Shown here one piece after another: positions 5,368 to 8,733 of a DNA stretch of 8,733 bases; positions within the stretch are counted from its first letter, which is position 1; every line of letters starts with the position of its first letter. The translations under genes and the position numbers were made by a program. The notes under the pieces were generated by a model that was not told the origin of the DNA, did not search any database, and saw only the letters and a program-made list of their open reading frames with translations. Source of the stretch: Sulfurimonas sp. (lineage in GTDB: Bacteria; Campylobacterota; Campylobacteria; Campylobacterales; Sulfurimonadaceae); contig NZ_JALNZY010000085.1 in assembly GCF_023229105.1 (NCBI RefSeq), positions 1 through 8,733 on the forward strand, written 5' to 3'.

Positions 5368-7435
5368 GAACAGCTTCAACCAAAGGTCGTAATTCGTCAA
5401 CATTTAAAATAAGTGCAATATCCCCGTTTCCAAGAATCGCACCGCCGGAAATCTCTTTTAACATTGCCAATGCTTTACCTAATGTTTTTATAACAACCTG
5501 CTGACGACCTACTAACTCATCAACTAAAATCGCTATTCGTCCTCCCTCGGTCTCCACGCAAACCAAAATCCCTTCCCATGGCTCAATACGCTTAGCATCT
5601 AGATTAAATACATCGCTTAGTCTCATAACAGGAATATATTGTCCTCTTAAGCTGACAAACTCTCCTTTTTCTTTCAAGATGTGTACAATCTCCTTCTCAG
5701 GACGAAACGACTCTACAACGCTTAGTGTCGGGATAATATATATTTCATCTGCAGTACGCACAAGCATTCCGTCAATGATTGCAAGTGTAAGAGGAAGAAT
5801 CATAGAAAATGTAGTTCCTTCTCCCTCTTTTGAGTCAATTTCTATCTTTCCTCGAAGTTTTTCGATTGATGTTTTTACCACATCCAAACCGACACCGCGA
5901 CCTGAGAGGTCACTAATGCTCTCTGTTGTTGAAAAACCGGGTTGCATGATAAGAGCAAATATCTGAGCGTCGCTTAGATTTTCATCTCCGCTAATAACAC
6001 CGCGCTCAATCGCCTTTGCCAAAACTTTCTCTTTGTTAATTCCTCTGCCGTCATCGCTTACGCTGATAACGATGTTTCCGCTTTTATGAAAAGCTTTTAG
6101 AGTAACTGACCCCTCAGCGCTTTTTCCAGCTTTTATGCGCTCATTTGAATCAGACTCCAGCCCGTGATCTATCGCATTTCTGATAATATGAATCAGCGGA
6201 TCAGATAGGCTGTCTATCATAGTTTTGTCTATCTCCGTATCTTCGCCTTGAACGATAAGGTTAAGCTCTTTGAGAGTCTTTTTGGAAGTGTCTCGTACTA
6301 CTCTTCTCATCTTGTCAAAAGTATCTTTGATAGCAACCATTCTAAGACTCATTACACGATCTTGGATTCTTTTAGTGATTTTTGAGAGCGTCTCTATCGT
6401 ACGGTTTATCGACTCATCGTCTATAGATCTGATTTTTTCGTTTTGAGCAATAAAATTTTGTGCTATTACAAGTTCTCCTACTGAATCAAACAGCTCATCA
6501 AGTTTAAAGGTGTCGATGCGGATAGTTGACTTTGAGGACATGGAGTTTATAGAACTGCTATCGGCAAGTTTAGCAGCCTTTGCTAATGGTTTAACTGCTG
6601 CTTTTATTATCTCTGCAACAGGCGGAGTGATTAGATTTATCTCATACTCATAATCAAACAAAAATTCAAAAAACTCATCTACTTCACCTCTTGAGTGAGG
6701 AGTTAAAACAACAACAGATACTTTGCCTATATAATTTTCAGCGCTTTTAAAACTATCTATCGCAACAACATCTTGCATGTTGAGAAAACTCTCTAGCAGT
6801 AGGGCTTTTTGCGCAAGCATATTTAAAAATAGAAGATAGTCAAAACCTCTTTTATAACAATCTGTATCAAGCGTTAAATCTATTTTATAAAGACTCAACC
6901 CTTCGCTCTGCTTAGCTTGAGCCTCTTTTATAGATTTCTCTATAGAGTTTTGCTGCTGCTCTACGCAGCTTAAGCCAAACTCCATAGCCAAATTTTTTAG
7001 TTCTGAGACACTCTCTTTTTGCTCGACTCCAGAGTCAGATATACCCTTTTTTATAGAGATAAGATTTTTAATCTTCTCCAAACAGCCATCATAGCTTTGA
7101 GGCAATGTATCAATAGCATCAAGCTCACAATTCATAACCTCTTTGATGACATCAACGCTGCCTACAAAAAGCTCTAAATTGTACTCTTCTATACTCTCCT
7201 GCGTACTGCGGTAATGGTCAAGCACATCTTCAAAATGGTGAACAAACTCGCCAAGACGGGTAAAACCAAAAGCATTGGCATTGCCTTTTAGCGTATGAAC
7301 ACCACGAAAAATCTCGTTTAATAAGTTAAAATCACTACAATTTTCTTCAAAGCGGATAATATCAATATCTAATTTTTCAATTATCTCACCGGCTTCTTCG
7401 ATAAAGATAGCTTTTACCTGTTCTTGTTTAGTCAT
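5360..7435 (-). CDS. cheA: Chemotaxis histidine kinase CheA (no receiver domain)
   Basis: CheA is the central kinase of the receptor array. It autophosphorylates in trans on its HPt histidine and passes phosphate to response regulators. The protein has 691 residues from the ATG at 7435. The order of domains is: P1/HPt (about 1-105) with phospho-His H47 (FRGVHTLKGNANAFGF); a P2-like regulator-binding segment (about 182-270; KRGFDYLLFLN is typical of this fold); P3 dimerisation (about 302-365, opening STIRIDTFKLDELF); P4 ATPase (about 366-550) with N-box HIIRNAIDHG, G1 DDGRG (461-465) and G2 SGRGVGLDVV (511-520); and a CheW-like P5 domain (about 553-688). All catalytic motifs are intact. There is no C-terminal receiver, unlike the flagellar CheA of many Campylobacterota. 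The start at 7435 is preferred because the ATG at 7459 has its nearest GGAG about 18 nucleotides away. The gene overlaps the upstream STAS-like gene and the downstream cheR by eight nucleotides each. Confidence 0.97.
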   Translation of the reverse strand: MTKQEQVKAIFIEEAGEIIEKLDIDIIRFEENCSDFNLLNEIFRGVHTLKGNANAFGFTRLGEFVHHFEDVLDHYRSTQESIEEYNLELFVGSVDVIKEVMNCELDAIDTLPQSYDGCLEKIKNLISIKKGISDSGVEQKESVSELKNLAMEFGLSCVEQQQNSIEKSIKEAQAKQSEGLSLYKIDLTLDTDCYKRGFDYLLFLNMLAQKALLLESFLNMQDVVAIDSFKSAENYIGKVSVVVLTPHSRGEVDEFFEFLFDYEYEINLITPPVAEIIKAAVKPLAKAAKLADSSSINSMSSKSTIRIDTFKLDELFDSVGELVIAQNFIAQNEKIRSIDDESINRTIETLSKITKRIQDRVMSLRMVAIKDTFDKMRRVVRDTSKKTLKELNLIVQGEDTEIDKTMIDSLSDPLIHIIRNAIDHGLESDSNERIKAGKSAEGSVTLKAFHKSGNIVISVSDDGRGINKEKVLAKAIERGVISGDENLSDAQIFALIMQPGFSTTESISDLSGRGVGLDVVKTSIEKLRGKIEIDSKEGEGTTFSMILPLTLAIIDGMLVRTADEIYIIPTLSVVESFRPEKEIVHILKEKGEFVSLRGQYIPVMRLSDVFNLDAKRIEPWEGILVCVETEGGRIAILVDELVGRQQVVIKTLGKALAMLKEISGGAILGNGDIALILNVDELRPLVEAVHV

Positions 7436-7691
7436 GACATATCCAATGAATGGTTCCATATTTTTGTGAAACTAACACTCCTTTTTCTAAAAAAGGGATT
7501 TTTAGTTCCGGTTTAGCTCGTTTTAAACTCACCAACAAAGAGATAAGGGCACTGCTTTTTAGAGCACCATCCTCCTCTACCTCGATTGTCTCGATATAAT
7601 CAATTCTAGGACGAACAAACTCTTCAAATTCTTCAACTTCCTCCATAGATATGTCTATATCTATGGTTAATATATCTCCGTTGAATTCCAT
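7428..7691 (-). CDS. Small STAS-like protein of the chemosensory operon
   Basis: An 87-residue acidic protein. Its middle (VEEDGALKSSALISLLVSLK, 38-57) aligns with the anti-sigma-factor-antagonist/STAS signature MDSSGLGVIL. S46 falls at the phosphorylatable Ser of SpoIIAA, but K45 replaces the usual Asp. The following helix, the KIPFLEKG segment and a short final strand fit the alpha/beta STAS pattern. Length is at the short end for the family. STAS proteins act as protein-binding switches in partner-switching and stressosome systems. Here the gene sits between receptor and cheA: its ATG abuts the receptor TAA, and its last eight nucleotides overlap the cheA start. This suggests equimolar production with CheA and a possible role as an array adaptor or regulator, which is inference. 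The ribosome binding site is weak (AAAGAA). The family call is from pattern only; another small alpha/beta fold is possible. Confidence 0.75.
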   Translation of the reverse strand: MEFNGDILTIDIDISMEEVEEFEEFVRPRIDYIETIEVEEDGALKSSALISLLVSLKRAKPELKIPFLEKGVLVSQKYGTIHWICHD

Positions 7692-8733
7692 TTAGAATTC
7701 TTTAAGATCGTCTTCATGCAGAGGAAAAATCTCTTCAGCTTTGTTTCTTGAAGAACTGTTTTTAGGTGCACTTGTATTTTTTTGCATCGTCACAGGTTTT
7801 TTAATCGCCATTTGATTAATAGGCTTCTTTTTTTGAATCATCATAGGCGCATTAGACTCCATTCCAACCATTTGTGCTAAAATTCTTACAGTCTCCATCA
7901 TAGATGTTGCTTGTGCGTTTAGCTCTTCAGCCGCAGCTGCAGCTTCTTCTGAGTTGGCAGCAACTTGTTGTGTTACCTGATCTACTTGTCCCATAGCCTG
8001 ATTTATCTGAGCCATGCCTTCGCTTTGCTCTTTTCCTGCTATAGAGATTTCGCCGATTAGGTCTGAGACTTTTTTAGACTGCTCTACTATCTCTTCAAAA
8101 GAGGTATGTGTTGCACGTGCAATTTCGTTTCCTTCTTTAATCTGTCCTACTACCTCTTCAATGATGTCTGAAGTCTCTTTTGCCGCAGCTGCAGCTCTTT
8201 GTGCTAGATTTCTAACTTCATCGGCAACAACCGCAAAACCTAATCCATGTTCACCTGCACGAGCCGCTTCAACCGCCGCATTTAACGCAAGTAAGTTTGT
8301 TTGAAATGCAATTTGATCAATTGCTTTGATAATTCCTGAAATCTTAGCCGCAGACTCTGTAATAGCATGCATAGATTTAGAGAGCTCTTCGCCTTTTTGG
8401 TAGCCTATTTTTGCCGAATCATTTGCATTTTTTGCCAAAATGTCGGCTTGACGTGCATTGTCTGTGTTTTGAGTATTTATTGCCGTACTCTCTTCTAGAG
8501 TTGCACTTACCTCCTCAACGCTTGAAGCCTGTTCACTCGCACCTTGAGCCAAAGAAGAAGATGATGAAGCAACTTGATCGCTTGCTGATGTAATCTGCAT
8601 AGCGCCATCACGGATAGAAGTTACACTTTGTGTAATCGCACGAGTAATAGAACGGATAAGAGCCCATGCAAAAAGAATTGCAAAAATGATAGAAATAAGT
8701 GCCACTATTGTAAAGACTTGATTAAAATTAGTC
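7692..8733 (-). CDS. Methyl-accepting chemotaxis protein, C-terminal part (5' end beyond the right edge)
   Basis: The reading frame is open to the right edge, with nine further codons upstream of a GTG at 8705, so the gene is cut by the window and that GTG is not a start. Residues are counted from the GTG codon. A transmembrane helix (about -5 to 17, [20 protein letters not shown]) is followed almost directly by the signalling coiled coil; no recognisable HAMP domain intervenes. The hairpin tip that binds CheA and CheW is nearly invariant ([40 protein letters not shown], tip at 146-157). Methylation-type motifs occur on both arms: [10 protein letters not shown] (60-69) and [10 protein letters not shown] (249-258), with further Glu pairs at 71-72 and 260-261. 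A flexible, Lys- and Pro-containing linker of about 50 residues ends in EDDLKEF, which resembles the receptor pentapeptide that tethers CheR and CheB but has Leu in place of Trp. The ligand-binding part is not visible. The adaptation genes downstream suit this receptor. Confidence 0.95.
   Translation of the reverse strand, partial: TNFNQVFTIVALISIIFAILFAWALIRSITRAITQSVTSIRDGAMQITSASDQVASSSSSLAQGASEQASSVEEVSATLEESTAINTQNTDNARQADILAKNANDSAKIGYQKGEELSKSMHAITESAAKISGIIKAIDQIAFQTNLLALNAAVEAARAGEHGLGFAVVADEVRNLAQRAAAAAKETSDIIEEVVGQIKEGNEIARATHTSFEEIVEQSKKVSDLIGEISIAGKEQSEGMAQINQAMGQVDQVTQQVAANSEEAAAAAEELNAQATSMMETVRILAQMVGMESNAPMMIQKKKPINQMAIKKPVTMQKNTSAPKNSSSRNKAEEIFPLHEDDLKEF

Noticed and set aside
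5368..5403. Upstream in-frame ATG for cheR (12 extra residues)
   Set aside because: No ribosome binding site precedes it, and it would lengthen the overlap with cheA to 44 nucleotides. The start at 5367 gives a normal CheR N-terminus.
7436..7459. Upstream in-frame ATG for cheA (eight extra residues)
   Set aside because: The nearest GGAG is about 18 nucleotides away and the extra residues precede the normal HPt start. The ATG at 7435 has GGA at usual spacing and an 8-nt overlap like the next junction.
7683..7700. Two GAATTC hexamers flanking the receptor stop and STAS start
   Set aside because: One encodes the receptor's terminal Glu-Phe and the other encodes Glu-Phe at residues 2-3 of the next protein. 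This is coincidence rather than a repeat element.
8014..8304. Open frames on the plus strand opposite the receptor, CheA (5679-5966), CheD (3334-3564) and the kinase-like gene (3982-4221)
   Set aside because: They lie wholly antisense to well-supported genes, have low-complexity or Ser/Phe/Ile-rich translations with no recognisable motif, and show no convincing ribosome binding site.
8703..8705. GTG at 8705 as a start codon of the receptor
   Set aside because: The frame stays open to the window edge and the codon lies inside a transmembrane helix, so the gene is simply truncated by the window.
1..8733. Internal promoters, terminators, CRISPR arrays, tRNA genes or insertion sequences
   Set aside because: Gaps between genes are at most 21 nucleotides, with no hairpin plus T-run, no repeat array, no inverted terminal repeats and no RNA gene signature seen by eye. 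A promoter buried inside a coding region cannot be ruled out.

Overview
The window is almost entirely one tightly packed, minus-strand chemosensory operon. The DNA is AT-rich. The receptor and adaptation proteins look like those of free-living Campylobacterota (a Sulfurimonas- or Sulfuricurvum-like bacterium is my best guess, from protein style only). CheA has no C-terminal receiver, unlike the CheA of Helicobacter and Campylobacter flagellar chemotaxis, so this is probably an accessory chemosensory system.

In transcription order (right to left) the genes are: the 3' part of a methyl-accepting receptor (8733-7692, 5' end outside the window); a small STAS-like protein (7691-7428); CheA (7435-5360); CheR (5367-4543); a small soluble histidine-kinase-like protein (4529-3705); CheD (3704-3234); CheB (3218-2196); a single-domain response regulator (2174-1800); a receiver-GGDEF-EAL protein (1803-109); and the first 35 codons of a membrane protein (107-1). 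Junctions are overlaps (8, 8 and 4 nt), abutting codons, or gaps of at most 21 nt. No promoter or terminator is visible and no stretch over 300 nt lacks a gene. The promoter should lie beyond the right edge and the end of the operon beyond the left edge. No cheW is present in the window.

The receptor keeps methylation-site motifs and the signalling tip, and CheR, CheB and CheD supply a complete adaptation module. CheA should phosphorylate CheB and one or both downstream receivers. The last fully visible gene points to cyclic di-GMP as an output: its EAL domain keeps every catalytic residue I can align, while its GGDEF domain is degenerate. A receptor array driving a c-di-GMP phosphodiesterase would be the opposite of the Wsp system, whose output is a cyclase.

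The most unusual gene is the histidine-kinase-like protein between cheR and cheD. Its H-box has Asn where the phospho-accepting His should be, the next acidic residue is Lys, and the G1 box has Asn instead of Asp, yet the N and G2 boxes are intact. It also starts at TTG behind a very strong ribosome binding site. I read it as a candidate pseudokinase embedded in a chemosensory operon.
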